A DNA stretch of 64,000 bases from Sedimenticola selenatireducens DSM 17993. Its GTDB lineage: Bacteria; Pseudomonadota; Gammaproteobacteria; Chromatiales; Chromatiaceae. This document shows, in pieces, positions 35,000 to 42,293 of the stretch. The notes under the pieces are model-generated. The model was not told the origin of the DNA, made no database searches, and was given only the letters and a program-made list of their open reading frames with translations. Location: assembly GCF_000428045.1 (NCBI RefSeq), contig NZ_ATZE01000007.1, forward strand, positions 1 through 64,000. Direction: 5' to 3'. A program made the position numbers and the translations under genes. Each line of letters begins with the position of its first letter. The first letter of the stretch is position 1.

Positions 35000-35332
35000 A
35001 TGTCTGAAGTTAAAACGGTAGGGCTTTTTCTATTAACCGCGCTGGCGGAAATTGTTGGCTGCTATCTGCCGTATCTCTGGCTTAACCAGAATAGATCCCC
35101 CTGGTTACTTGTTCCTGCCGCACTCAGTCTCTCTCTGTTCGCCTGGCTGCTTACGCTGCACCCGACGGCGGCCGGACGAGTATACGCGGCATACGGCGGT
35201 GTTTATGTGTTTGTGGCCATTCTCTGGCTCTGGGCCGTTGATGGCGTTCAGCCTACGTCCTGGGATCTGGTGGGTTCGGCTGTTGCATTGACCGGTATGG
35301 CGATAATCATGTTTGCCCCGCGGTATGGCTGA
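35000..35332 (+). CDS. ynfA: YnfA family membrane protein (UPF0060)
   Basis: Four-helix inner-membrane protein of 110 aa, related to the small multidrug resistance superfamily. Family landmarks are [17 protein letters not shown], with the conserved Glu in helix 1, and [19 protein letters not shown], each across a helix. The C-terminus [20 protein letters not shown] is typical. Transport function is suggested by homology to SMR pumps, but the native substrate is unclear. It lies 22 bp after the HDOD gene. Confidence 0.93.
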   Translation: MSEVKTVGLFLLTALAEIVGCYLPYLWLNQNRSPWLLVPAALSLSLFAWLLTLHPTAAGRVYAAYGGVYVFVAILWLWAVDGVQPTSWDLVGSAVALTGMAIIMFAPRYG

Positions 35333-35458
35333 AACATCAGGGTCTGGCAATGTTCTATAAAAGTACATTGCACGTTATGCCACCCTGCGGTGGCTCTTAA
35401 TATCACGCGGATCGCGTTATCGATTTACCGGTCAGATTAATTCATTTTATGGAGATCT

Positions 35459-36448
35459 ATGACACAACAAGAAGCTGTATTCATTGGTCCGCCGGTTACA
35501 TACAAGCAGGACGATACACCCAGGCGGGTCGGCTTCGAGCTGGAGTTCACCGGCCTGACACTTGATCAGACGGAGACGGCACTGGTGTCTTCACTGAACG
35601 GTGTTGTAGAGAGCATATCGGTAGCGGAGCGGAAATTACATGTAGAGGATCTGGGTACGTTTAATATCGAGCTGGACTGGGAATTTCTCAAGCGTACAGC
35701 GGCGAGGAGTGAGCAGGCGGAGGAGGGCGGTGACTGGGTCGATCTGCTGAGTCAGGCGGCGACCCTGCTGGTGCCAATGGAGGTGGTTTGCCCGCCGATT
35801 CCGATTGCGGATCTAGGGGCTCTGCTACCCATGGTTGACGCCCTGCGCCAGGCCGGGGCCATCGGGACCGAACATTCCCCGATTGCTGCCTATGGGGTTC
35901 ATGTGAATACCGAAATTCCGAGTCTCGATGCCGGCACACTGAACGCCTATCTGCGTGCCTTTGCACTCCTGCAGTGGTGGCTGGTTGACGATCTGCAGGT
36001 TGATGTGACACGTAAAATCAGCCCCTACATTGATTTGTTTCCACAAGCCTATCTGGAACAGTTGTTTTCCCGGTCTGAACCGACACTGGATCAGGTTTTT
36101 TCTGACTATCTTCAGCATAATGCCACGCGCAACCGTGCCCTGGATATGCTGCCAATACTGTCTGACATAGACAATGACCGCGTGCGCCGTGCCGTGGATG
36201 ATCCGAAGATCAAGTCAAGGCCCGCTTTTCATTATCGGCTTCCCGATTGTCATGTCGAGAAGGCTGACTGGACATTGGTAGATCCCTGGAATAACTGGTT
36301 GGTGGTCGAACGCCTGGCCAACCAGAGGAGTGCATTGGATGAGTTGTCGTCTGCCTTCCTTGCGGCGGAACGGCCAGTGATTGGCGTAGGGCGTTCGAGC
36401 TGGGTTGAGTTTATTGATCAATGGTTAAGAGACCACGAGTTGGTGTAA
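35459..36448 (+). CDS. Amidoligase-family enzyme (glutamine synthetase-like fold)
   Basis: Soluble 329-aa protein. RVGFELEF (about 23-30) and FNIELDWEF (about 68-76) supply the acidic metal/ATP-binding strands of the Amidoligase_2 family. YGVHVNTEIPS (about 145-155) and a late RPAFHYRLPDC block complete the pattern. The family is predicted to form amide bonds by ATP-dependent ligation of carboxylates to amines. Few members have a known product. It overlaps the glutamine-amidotransferase-like gene by 28 bp, and a VTT membrane gene follows with an ATGA overlap. A ribosome-binding site GGAGATCT precedes the start. The substrate is unknown. Confidence 0.85.
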   Translation: MTQQEAVFIGPPVTYKQDDTPRRVGFELEFTGLTLDQTETALVSSLNGVVESISVAERKLHVEDLGTFNIELDWEFLKRTAARSEQAEEGGDWVDLLSQAATLLVPMEVVCPPIPIADLGALLPMVDALRQAGAIGTEHSPIAAYGVHVNTEIPSLDAGTLNAYLRAFALLQWWLVDDLQVDVTRKISPYIDLFPQAYLEQLFSRSEPTLDQVFSDYLQHNATRNRALDMLPILSDIDNDRVRRAVDDPKIKSRPAFHYRLPDCHVEKADWTLVDPWNNWLVVERLANQRSALDELSSAFLAAERPVIGVGRSSWVEFIDQWLRDHELV

Positions 36449-37086
36449 CCGGCAATGCACGACGCTGGTCTCCCAGTTGGTGGTGCACCCGGTTTGCGTT
36501 ACGCCTGGCCGGTGGCGTGCCGGAACGGATCAGTGTGCGCCACCAGTTCAGCGGCGATTCTCCAGACGCATTGATTATTGGCGGTGGCGACGATATTGCA
36601 CCGGAACACTACAACGGTGATATCAACGCCATGGTCAAAGCGGATCCGGAACGTGATCGTCTGGAGATCGGCTGGATAAAGTATGCACTGGAGAAGCACA
36701 TACCACTGCTGGGGATCTGTCGTGGCGCCCAACTGATCAACGTGGTATTAGGCGGTACCCTGCACCAGGATATCCGTCAGTTGCGCAAACTCACTTACAA
36801 CCGGCCTGGTCTGTTACCCACCAAGCAGGTGCGGCTGGCAGCAGATTCGAATATTGCCTCGGTGTGCGGAAAGATCCATCTCAGGGTTAACAGTCTGCAC
36901 TATCAGGCAATCAAAGAGCACGGTCCCGATCTCAGGGTTGTGGGTTGGGACCTGGACCAGATTACCCAGGCTGTTGAATCGACCACCGGATGCAGAATCA
37001 TTGGCGTACAGTGGCATCCGGAATACCTGTTCTACCTGCCGTCCCAGTTTGCGCTGTTTCGCTGGTTGCTGCAGGATACGGCATGA
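36421..37086 (+). CDS. Class I glutamine amidotransferase-like hydrolase (peptidase C26, PuuD-like)
   Basis: Soluble 221-aa hydrolase of the gamma-glutamyl-GABA hydrolase group. The nucleophile is Cys100 in LLGICRGAQL, and the catalytic His199-Glu201 is in VQWHPEYLF. ALIIGGGDDIAPEHY precedes the active site as in PuuD. It probably hydrolyses a gamma-glutamyl or similar amide, or supplies ammonia. It starts inside the amidoligase gene (28-bp overlap) and its stop overlaps the next start (ATGA), so all three are translationally coupled. Its substrate is likely to be the product or precursor of the amidoligase. Confidence 0.9.
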   Translation: MVKRPRVGVTGNARRWSPSWWCTRFALRLAGGVPERISVRHQFSGDSPDALIIGGGDDIAPEHYNGDINAMVKADPERDRLEIGWIKYALEKHIPLLGICRGAQLINVVLGGTLHQDIRQLRKLTYNRPGLLPTKQVRLAADSNIASVCGKIHLRVNSLHYQAIKEHGPDLRVVGWDLDQITQAVESTTGCRIIGVQWHPEYLFYLPSQFALFRWLLQDTA

Positions 37087-37514
37087 TTCTTTCCTACCTG
37101 CTGTTGTTCAGCTCCGCCTTTCTGGCGGCCACCATTCTTCCGTTCTATTCTGAGGTGGTTCTGTTCGCCCTGTTGCGCGATGGCGGTGATCCCATCGTGC
37201 TGGTGAGTATTGCCACGCTCGGTAATACCTTGGGGGCCGTGGTCAATTGGCTATTGGGCTGGTACCTGCTGCACTTTCAGGACCGACGCTGGTTCTATTT
37301 CAAGCCGGCACAGATCGAACGGGCACAGCGCTGGTTTCAACGTTACGGTTTCTGGACCCTGTTGCTCGCCTGGATGCCGGTGGGGGGGGATGCCCTGACC
37401 CTGATTGCCGGCATCATGAAGGTCCGTCTCTGGCTGTTCCTGCTGCTGGTGGGCACTGGCAAGGCACTACGCTATATTTCGGTAGTCTATCTGACTGCCT
37501 GGGCCCCGGTGTAA
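37083..37514 (+). CDS. YqaA-like VTT/DedA-superfamily membrane protein
   Basis: Integral membrane protein of 143 aa with about four to five helices. YSEVVLFALL near the start, the glycine-rich GNTLGAVVNWLLGWYL helix pair, WFQRYGFWTLLLAWMPVGGDALTLIAGIMKV and the final TGKALRY match YqaA, a short VTT-domain protein. VTT/DedA proteins act in lipid scrambling or transport. It is the third gene of the coupled amidoligase cassette. An open frame from 36990 is the GAT gene read out of frame; the ATG at 37083 is the real start. Confidence 0.88.
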   Translation: MILSYLLLFSSAFLAATILPFYSEVVLFALLRDGGDPIVLVSIATLGNTLGAVVNWLLGWYLLHFQDRRWFYFKPAQIERAQRWFQRYGFWTLLLAWMPVGGDALTLIAGIMKVRLWLFLLLVGTGKALRYISVVYLTAWAPV

Positions 37515-37659
37515 AAACTCAACGAACTAAAGTAGCGGTAGTTCCTCTTGGGTAGATGGGCAATCCTGTTTTTTAGCAAAACGCATACTGAGGTTTTCCA
37601 CAATTCTGTTGCTACGGCAAACCAGTACAATAGCGATTGAAAATAAATTTGGGGGTTAA

Positions 37660-38157
37660 ATGAATATGAAAAGAAGAATTGGTGCAATCTGCCTGGGCGT
37701 CCTGCTGTCAAACACTCTGCCGGCTGATGAGGTATCCCGAACGATCAATATCAAGCGCCTCTCCCTGGAGACGGCCCAGGAGATTGCCCATGGTGCGATC
37801 GAGGCGTGTCGTAAGGAGGGCATTCAGATAGGCGTCACGGTCGTTGACCGTGAGGGCACAACACAAGCCGTGCTGCGGGACACAATCGCCGCGCCCATTA
37901 CCTTGGAAATCAGTCGGCAGAAGGCCTTTACGGCGGTCAATTTCAATGCCGCTACTTCACAACTGGTTTCCCGTGCCAATACACCGATTGGTCGTGTCGA
38001 AGGACTGGTGATGTCTGCCGGTGGCCTGCCGGTTCAGGCTGGCGGCATGCTGCTCGGTGGCGTGGGGGTCAGCGGTGCGCCCTCCGGTGAAACTGACGAG
38101 GCCTGTGCCCAGGCCGGCATCGACAAGGTCGTGGATGATCTTGAGATGTCCATGTAA
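37660..38157 (+). CDS. Exported HbpS/GlcG-type (DUF336) protein
   Basis: Protein of 165 aa with a signal peptide (about 1-22, ending LPA). The mature part has the compact HbpS/GlcG/PduO-C fold: RLSLETAQEIAHGAIEACRKE, VTVVDREGTTQAVLRD and the glycine-rich GGLPVQAGGMLLGGVGVSGAP. Some relatives bind haem, others corrinoid or small ligands. Which applies here is unknown. GGGGG followed by TTAA precedes the ATG. It follows the amidoligase cassette by 145 bp and is probably separate from it. Confidence 0.87.
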   Translation: MNMKRRIGAICLGVLLSNTLPADEVSRTINIKRLSLETAQEIAHGAIEACRKEGIQIGVTVVDREGTTQAVLRDTIAAPITLEISRQKAFTAVNFNAATSQLVSRANTPIGRVEGLVMSAGGLPVQAGGMLLGGVGVSGAPSGETDEACAQAGIDKVVDDLEMSM

Positions 38158-38212
38158 GCCAGTATGTCGGCACGCCGGTCATCACATTACCGATGGTTAA
38201 TCAGGAGAGCTC

Positions 38213-39082
38213 ATGGGGGTAGTGCTATGGATGATGGGGGCCTTGTTCTCTTTCTGCCTGATGGCGGTGGGTGCTCGTGAGCTGTCGGGAGAGATCGATA
38301 CCTTTCAAACACTGTTTTTCCGCAGCCTGATCGGCCTGATTTTCATCACCCTGATTATCTACAGTACCGGGCGTGTTGCTCTTTTTTCCACCCGGAGAGG
38401 TGCCCTGCATATCGGCCGAAACCTGTTCCACTTTGGCGGACAGTATGGCTGGTTCACCGGTATCGGATTATTGCCGCTGGCGGAGGTGTTTGCTCTTGAG
38501 TTTACCGTACCGATATGGACCCTGTTGTTCGCTGCCTTGTTTCTGAAGGAGGGGCTGACGGCCAAAAAGATCCTGGCCATTCTGTTCGGAATTGCTGGTG
38601 TCCTGGTGATTGTCAGGCCGGGTTCGGAGATATTTGATCTCGCTTCACTGATTGTGATCGCCGCGGCGATCTGTTATTCCGTCGCCCATGTCTCCACCAA
38701 GGCTCTTTCGAATACCGACCATCCCCTGACGGTGCTGTTCTATATGTGCCTGGTGCAACTGCCGGTCGGCTTGTTGCTTTCCCTCTCCTCCTGGCGCCTG
38801 CCGGATCCCCTGCAGTGGTTGTGGCTGTTGCTGGTGGGTATTACCGCCCTGACTGCACATTACTGCATTACCCGGGCGATGCAACTGTCCGAGGCCGGTA
38901 TTGTGGTGACACTGGATTTTCTTCGCCTGCCGCTGATTGCGGTAGTCGGTGTGTTGTTTTATCACGAGGCGTTTGATGTCGCGTTGATGCTGGGTGCAGG
39001 ATTGATGCTGCTGGGAAATCTGCTGAACGTGTATCAACAGAAGGCTGATGCTCCACGCATCCTCCGCGGTGGCCAGGACTAG
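38213..39082 (+). CDS. EamA-family drug/metabolite transporter
   Basis: Inner-membrane protein of 289 aa with about 10 helices in two EamA repeats (about 1-135 and 145-280). Family features include RSLIGLIFITLIIYST, EFTVPIWTLLFAALFLKEGLT and the second-half DFLRLPLIAVVGVLFYHEAF. CAGGAGAGCTC lies before the ATG. Such proteins export metabolites or drugs. The substrate cannot be read. It lies 56 bp after the DUF336 gene, so co-transcription is possible. Confidence 0.9.
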   Translation: MGVVLWMMGALFSFCLMAVGARELSGEIDTFQTLFFRSLIGLIFITLIIYSTGRVALFSTRRGALHIGRNLFHFGGQYGWFTGIGLLPLAEVFALEFTVPIWTLLFAALFLKEGLTAKKILAILFGIAGVLVIVRPGSEIFDLASLIVIAAAICYSVAHVSTKALSNTDHPLTVLFYMCLVQLPVGLLLSLSSWRLPDPLQWLWLLLVGITALTAHYCITRAMQLSEAGIVVTLDFLRLPLIAVVGVLFYHEAFDVALMLGAGLMLLGNLLNVYQQKADAPRILRGGQD

Positions 39083-39180
39083 CCGGACATTACCAAAAAC
39101 CGGATGGCATAAACTGCTCCGGCTTCAGGCGCTTTTGTGCTAAATTTGTCCGGTCATTGTTGTGGATATAGCGAAGCCCC

Positions 39181-39398
39181 ATGAGCGGAATGCCAGTTAA
39201 AAAACCAGTTTTATCACTTTGCATGTTATTGATTGCGCTTATCTTTCACCATTCCGGGTTCCATGCGGCCAAGATGTAAACGAATACGGCAAGAAGCATG
39301 AACGTTATCTGGAGTGGCGCCGGTGCACCCGAAAACACAGTGAAGTGGTGCGGGAGATGCGTGACCGGTTACGCGCCGTCGAGCGCAATATTTATTGA
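39181..39398 (+). pseudogene. Frameshifted small exported protein
   Basis: From ATG 39181, one frame encodes a basic N-terminus and a good signal peptide (VLSLCMLLIALIFHHSGFHA), then stops at AAGATGTAA (39277-39279). One base shift gives an open frame directly onward: VNEYGKKHERYLEWRRC, TRKHSEVVREMRDRL and RAVERNIY, ending in TGA at 39396-39398. Together the two frames make a typical ~72-residue exported charged helical protein. A single missing base near 39275 explains the break. It is either a recent pseudogene or a sequencing error. It sits just upstream of the RAM-domain gene. Confidence 0.6.
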
Positions 39399-39416
39399 CC
39401 TCTGGAGAGCAAGCTG

Positions 39417-39686
39417 ATGATCACATCGATTATTTTACTGAATGTCGTCCGTACCCGGATCAATGAGATCGCGGAACAGTTGGCCGGGATGGATGAGGTA
39501 TCCGAGGTCTACTCGGTGACCGGCAACTATGATCTGGTGGCCATTGTGCGTGTTGAGCACAATGATGATCTGGCTCGACTGGTGACCGATCAACTGGTCA
39601 AGATCGACGGCATCGAAAAGACCGATACCATGCTGGCATTCAAGGCTTACTCCAGACACGATCTGGAAGCGATGTTCTCACTCTGA
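39417..39686 (+). CDS. Stand-alone Lrp/AsnC ligand-binding (RAM) domain protein
   Basis: Soluble 89-aa protein that is just the C-terminal RAM domain of Lrp/AsnC regulators, without a helix-turn-helix. The alpha/beta pattern is clear (SIILLNVVRTRINEIAEQLAG; VTGNYDLVAIVRVEHNDDLA). Such stand-alone RAM proteins form oligomers, bind amino acids and may modulate full-length Lrp proteins. GAGCAAGCTG precedes the ATG. It follows the frameshifted small exported gene by 18 bases. Confidence 0.88.
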   Translation: MITSIILLNVVRTRINEIAEQLAGMDEVSEVYSVTGNYDLVAIVRVEHNDDLARLVTDQLVKIDGIEKTDTMLAFKAYSRHDLEAMFSL

Positions 39687-39783
39687 TTTCAACACAAAGC
39701 CTGTTCAAATTAATACTCCGGGTTGGGCTATGATTAATGCCTCTCTTAGCAGTTGAGCGTTAATCGGATCAGGAGAACAGGTG

Positions 39784-40023
39784 ATGAGTGAACCCGTACG
39801 TGCAGCAGATAGCCCCTTTGCGGTTGAGGTCGAACAGGGCAAGACCTACTACTGGTGTGCCTGTGGCCGGAGCGCAACCCAACCCTTCTGCGATGGTTCG
39901 CATAAGGTGACAGAGTTCCGCCCGGTGAAATATGAGGCTGTAGAGTCAGGAACTGTCTACTTTTGCGGCTGCAAGGGGTCGCAGAATAAACCCCTGTGTG
40001 ATGGCAGTCATAAGAAAACCTGA
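39784..40023 (+). CDS. CDGSH iron-sulfur domain protein (two CDGSH motifs)
   Basis: Small 79-aa protein with two 2Fe-2S-binding CDGSH units: CACGRSATQPFCDGSH (Cys25, Cys27, Cys36, His40) and CGCKGSQNKPLCDGSH (Cys61, Cys63, Cys72, His76). All ligands are present in both. It is like the bacterial mitoNEET-type paired CDGSH group (Miner2-like), probably for electron or cluster transfer in the cytoplasm. GTG at 39781 is an alternative start, but AGGAGAACAG sits well for ATG 39784. Confidence 0.93.
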   Translation: MSEPVRAADSPFAVEVEQGKTYYWCACGRSATQPFCDGSHKVTEFRPVKYEAVESGTVYFCGCKGSQNKPLCDGSHKKT

Positions 40024-40165
40024 AAATCCATCTTTCCCGGCCATATTCAGGCGACTCCATTTCTGAGCCGATGGCGGGCGCGAATCCCGCCCGGTTTGCT
40101 TACGATCAATTCGTATTGATTCGATCTCAGCCTATAATTGCCGAATCGTTATAGGTGGAGCTTAT

Positions 40166-40594
40166 ATGAACAGTTTTGGAACCCTGAAGATTTTTGCCAC
40201 CGCCCTGATGGTCAGCGTGCTGGCCGGGCCGGTTATCCAACGACTGCTACCCGATTGGGCGACGCTGGCGGAGAGCGTCGGATCGGGCGGTGCCTGGTTC
40301 GCCTCGATCATGTACCACATTGTTTACGGGATCATCATCGGCGCGGCAGCGGCGTTGGCGGTGACTCTGCTTGGCCGATTCGGCAAGTTTTTGACCCTGC
40401 CCGGTGCGGCGATTGCGGCGCTGGTCACTGTTGTGCTGTTTGATGCCGGATTTGTGCTGTTCAAGCCAAAGGTGGAGACTTTCGCCTGGCTGGCGCTGAT
40501 TCTGGCGCTGATCAGTTTTGCCGCCCATACCCTGATGACCTTCATTCCGGTTGGCCAGCATGCGGGGGATGATAACCGGGAACTGCCGGGGTAA
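40166..40594 (+). CDS. Four-helix membrane protein, unknown
   Basis: Integral membrane protein of 142 aa with four predicted helices (about 8-24, 48-68, 76-95 and 105-126). Loops are short. IMYHIVYGIIIGAAAALAV is the most conserved-looking helix. No family is recognised. GGTGGAGCTTAT precedes the ATG. A TATAAT-like box lies about 30 bases upstream of the start. It converges with the ferritin-like gene. Confidence 0.72.
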   Translation: MNSFGTLKIFATALMVSVLAGPVIQRLLPDWATLAESVGSGGAWFASIMYHIVYGIIIGAAAALAVTLLGRFGKFLTLPGAAIAALVTVVLFDAGFVLFKPKVETFAWLALILALISFAAHTLMTFIPVGQHAGDDNRELPG

Positions 40595-40674
40595 TTTCAG
40601 CCCCTCCCGGTTTGTCGTTTTGAAAAATCAGGTGCTGCCGCCCCGGTAGCGGATCGACCGCAAACAGAAAAACA

Positions 40675-41196
40675 CTATCCCGCCAGTGTGCCGAATTCAC
40701 GATCGGCGAAAAATCCCTGCGGATCTTTCAGCATCAGGATGCTGTCCTGGATCGCCTTCAAATGATGGAACTCTTCGTGGGCCAGTTGGGTATAGAAGTT
40801 TTTCTCAAACAGATCGGTGACGGCTTCCGCCCGTTCGGCATAGAAATTCTCACCCTTGCGCTCGAACTCGGCGGCCTGTTCAAGTGCCGCGATATCGTCA
40901 GCATCCAGATGCTGTTTTTCATCCAGTTCGGCCAGGGCGTTGGTGAAGATGGTCTTGTACGCTTCCCCAGTCTCTTCGGCCACGGGGGGGTGCTCTGGCC
41001 AGACGCCGGATTGTTCCAGGGTGTGGTAGATCTCGCGGATGCGCCGGATGTGGCCCTCCTCGGACTTGCGCAGATATTCAAACATGTTGCGTCCGATATC
41101 ACTGGTGGCTTTGTCGCGGGAAGCCTGGTAGTAGGCCATACCCTCTTTTTCCAGTTGCATGGCCCTTTTGAGGGCGTTTAGTCGTACATCCAGCAT
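40675..41196 (-). CDS. Ferritin-like/rubrerythrin-type diiron protein
   Basis: Soluble 173-aa four-helix protein. The start at 41196 follows GGAGACAGAACG; the upstream ATG at 41238 is less likely. Two half-repeats carry probable iron ligands: EKEGMAYYQ and EEGHIRRI in the first half (about 17-62), and FERKGENFYAERA and LAHEEFHHL in the second (about 116-155). There is no C-terminal rubredoxin domain, so it is an erythrin-like member, probably for peroxide or iron handling. It is leftward and separate from its neighbours. Confidence 0.85.
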   Translation of the reverse strand: MLDVRLNALKRAMQLEKEGMAYYQASRDKATSDIGRNMFEYLRKSEEGHIRRIREIYHTLEQSGVWPEHPPVAEETGEAYKTIFTNALAELDEKQHLDADDIAALEQAAEFERKGENFYAERAEAVTDLFEKNFYTQLAHEEFHHLKAIQDSILMLKDPQGFFADREFGTLAG

Positions 41197-41364
41197 CGTT
41201 CTGTCTCCGGTCAGACGGGAAGAGTCATAACCCGGCATGTGAATATGCTTCTTTATTCAGCGCCGAATATCGTAATCTGTATCAGTTTTACACGGTTTGC
41301 CATCAACTGGCAAAGGAACTGTTTGGGTGACGTAGGGCTCCGATCCCTTCTGCGCCTTCGATTT

Positions 41365-42042
41365 CTATTTCTCCCCCAGGGCTCGAATGGTCTGCATGAA
41401 GTCCTTTGCAAACTGTTCGCCATCCAGCTTGGCAAAGTCGAGCTGGTACTTTCCATTGATGATCAATGCGGGCACGCCGGTCAGCTCCGCCTGATCGAAC
41501 AGGCGCCTTGACCGTTCGATCAGTATTGAAACCTCCTGGCTGTTCATCTGCTGCTCCAGGGCTTCCCTGGTGATACCGGCGTCGCTGAACAGGTCGGCCA
41601 CTTCGTCCAGTGTCGGATAGCGCTTTTCATTGCGCTTGTCGGCGTAGATTTTGAACACCCGATCATAGTGGGATTCCTTTACCCCCAGGGCCTCCATGGC
41701 GTAATAGATTCGCGCCTCGATCTCCCAGCGCTGGTTTGGCGCCGCCGGGATGGTGATGAACTGGATATCCTGGTTGTCCTGCCTGAATGCCTTGACCAGG
41801 GGTTCCAGGCTGTAGCAATGGGGGCAGCCGAACCAGAAAAATTCCACCACATAGGGTGCGCTGGCGCCCAGTTCATCGGTTGGCAGGGGTGTATTGAGCA
41901 GGGTGTACTTGTCCTGGGCGATGTCCACCGCGGTCTCTGTCAGGCTGGTCTGCTTGCCAGGCTCTGGTTTCGGAACCTGGGTGCCATTGTCGCAACCCAG
42001 AAGGGCCAGTCCCAGACTGGCGATGAGGAGGTACTTTTTCAT
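41365..42042 (-). CDS. DsbA-family thiol:disulfide oxidoreductase, lipoprotein form
   Basis: Periplasmic thioredoxin-fold protein of 225 aa. The N-terminus is a signal peptide ending in lipobox LLGC (Cys17), so it is lipid-anchored, which is unusual for DsbA. The active site is CPHC (Cys73, Cys76) in FFWFGCPHCYSL, the classic DsbA sequence. The cis-Pro loop is TGVPALIINGKY. The all-helical insert lies between. It probably introduces disulfides into exported proteins such as cytochromes. No DsbB neighbour is seen. Confidence 0.9.
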   Translation of the reverse strand: MKKYLLIASLGLALLGCDNGTQVPKPEPGKQTSLTETAVDIAQDKYTLLNTPLPTDELGASAPYVVEFFWFGCPHCYSLEPLVKAFRQDNQDIQFITIPAAPNQRWEIEARIYYAMEALGVKESHYDRVFKIYADKRNEKRYPTLDEVADLFSDAGITREALEQQMNSQEVSILIERSRRLFDQAELTGVPALIINGKYQLDFAKLDGEQFAKDFMQTIRALGEK

Positions 42043-42293
42043 TATTTTTCCAATGGATGGTTAAATTGGGGAATGGTCTTGGGCGACGCTCGACCGGGGA
42101 AGAATAGCCTTACACCCGGCGGACTTCAACCTGGAGCGCTGTTTGATGTCGCGCCTGTTATCCGGGGTGAGATAACCTTCACGCCATGATCGCCTCTGTG
42201 CAATACTCACTGCTGCTTCATGGTGAATTATTGCTTTGTAACCGAGTGGCGGTACATTCGGGGCTACGCCGCTGATGAGAGGAGCTGTGTCCG

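Noticed and set aside
40133-40138. TATAAT-like box before the membrane protein at 40166
   Set aside because: No -35 box at a normal distance, so I do not call a promoter.
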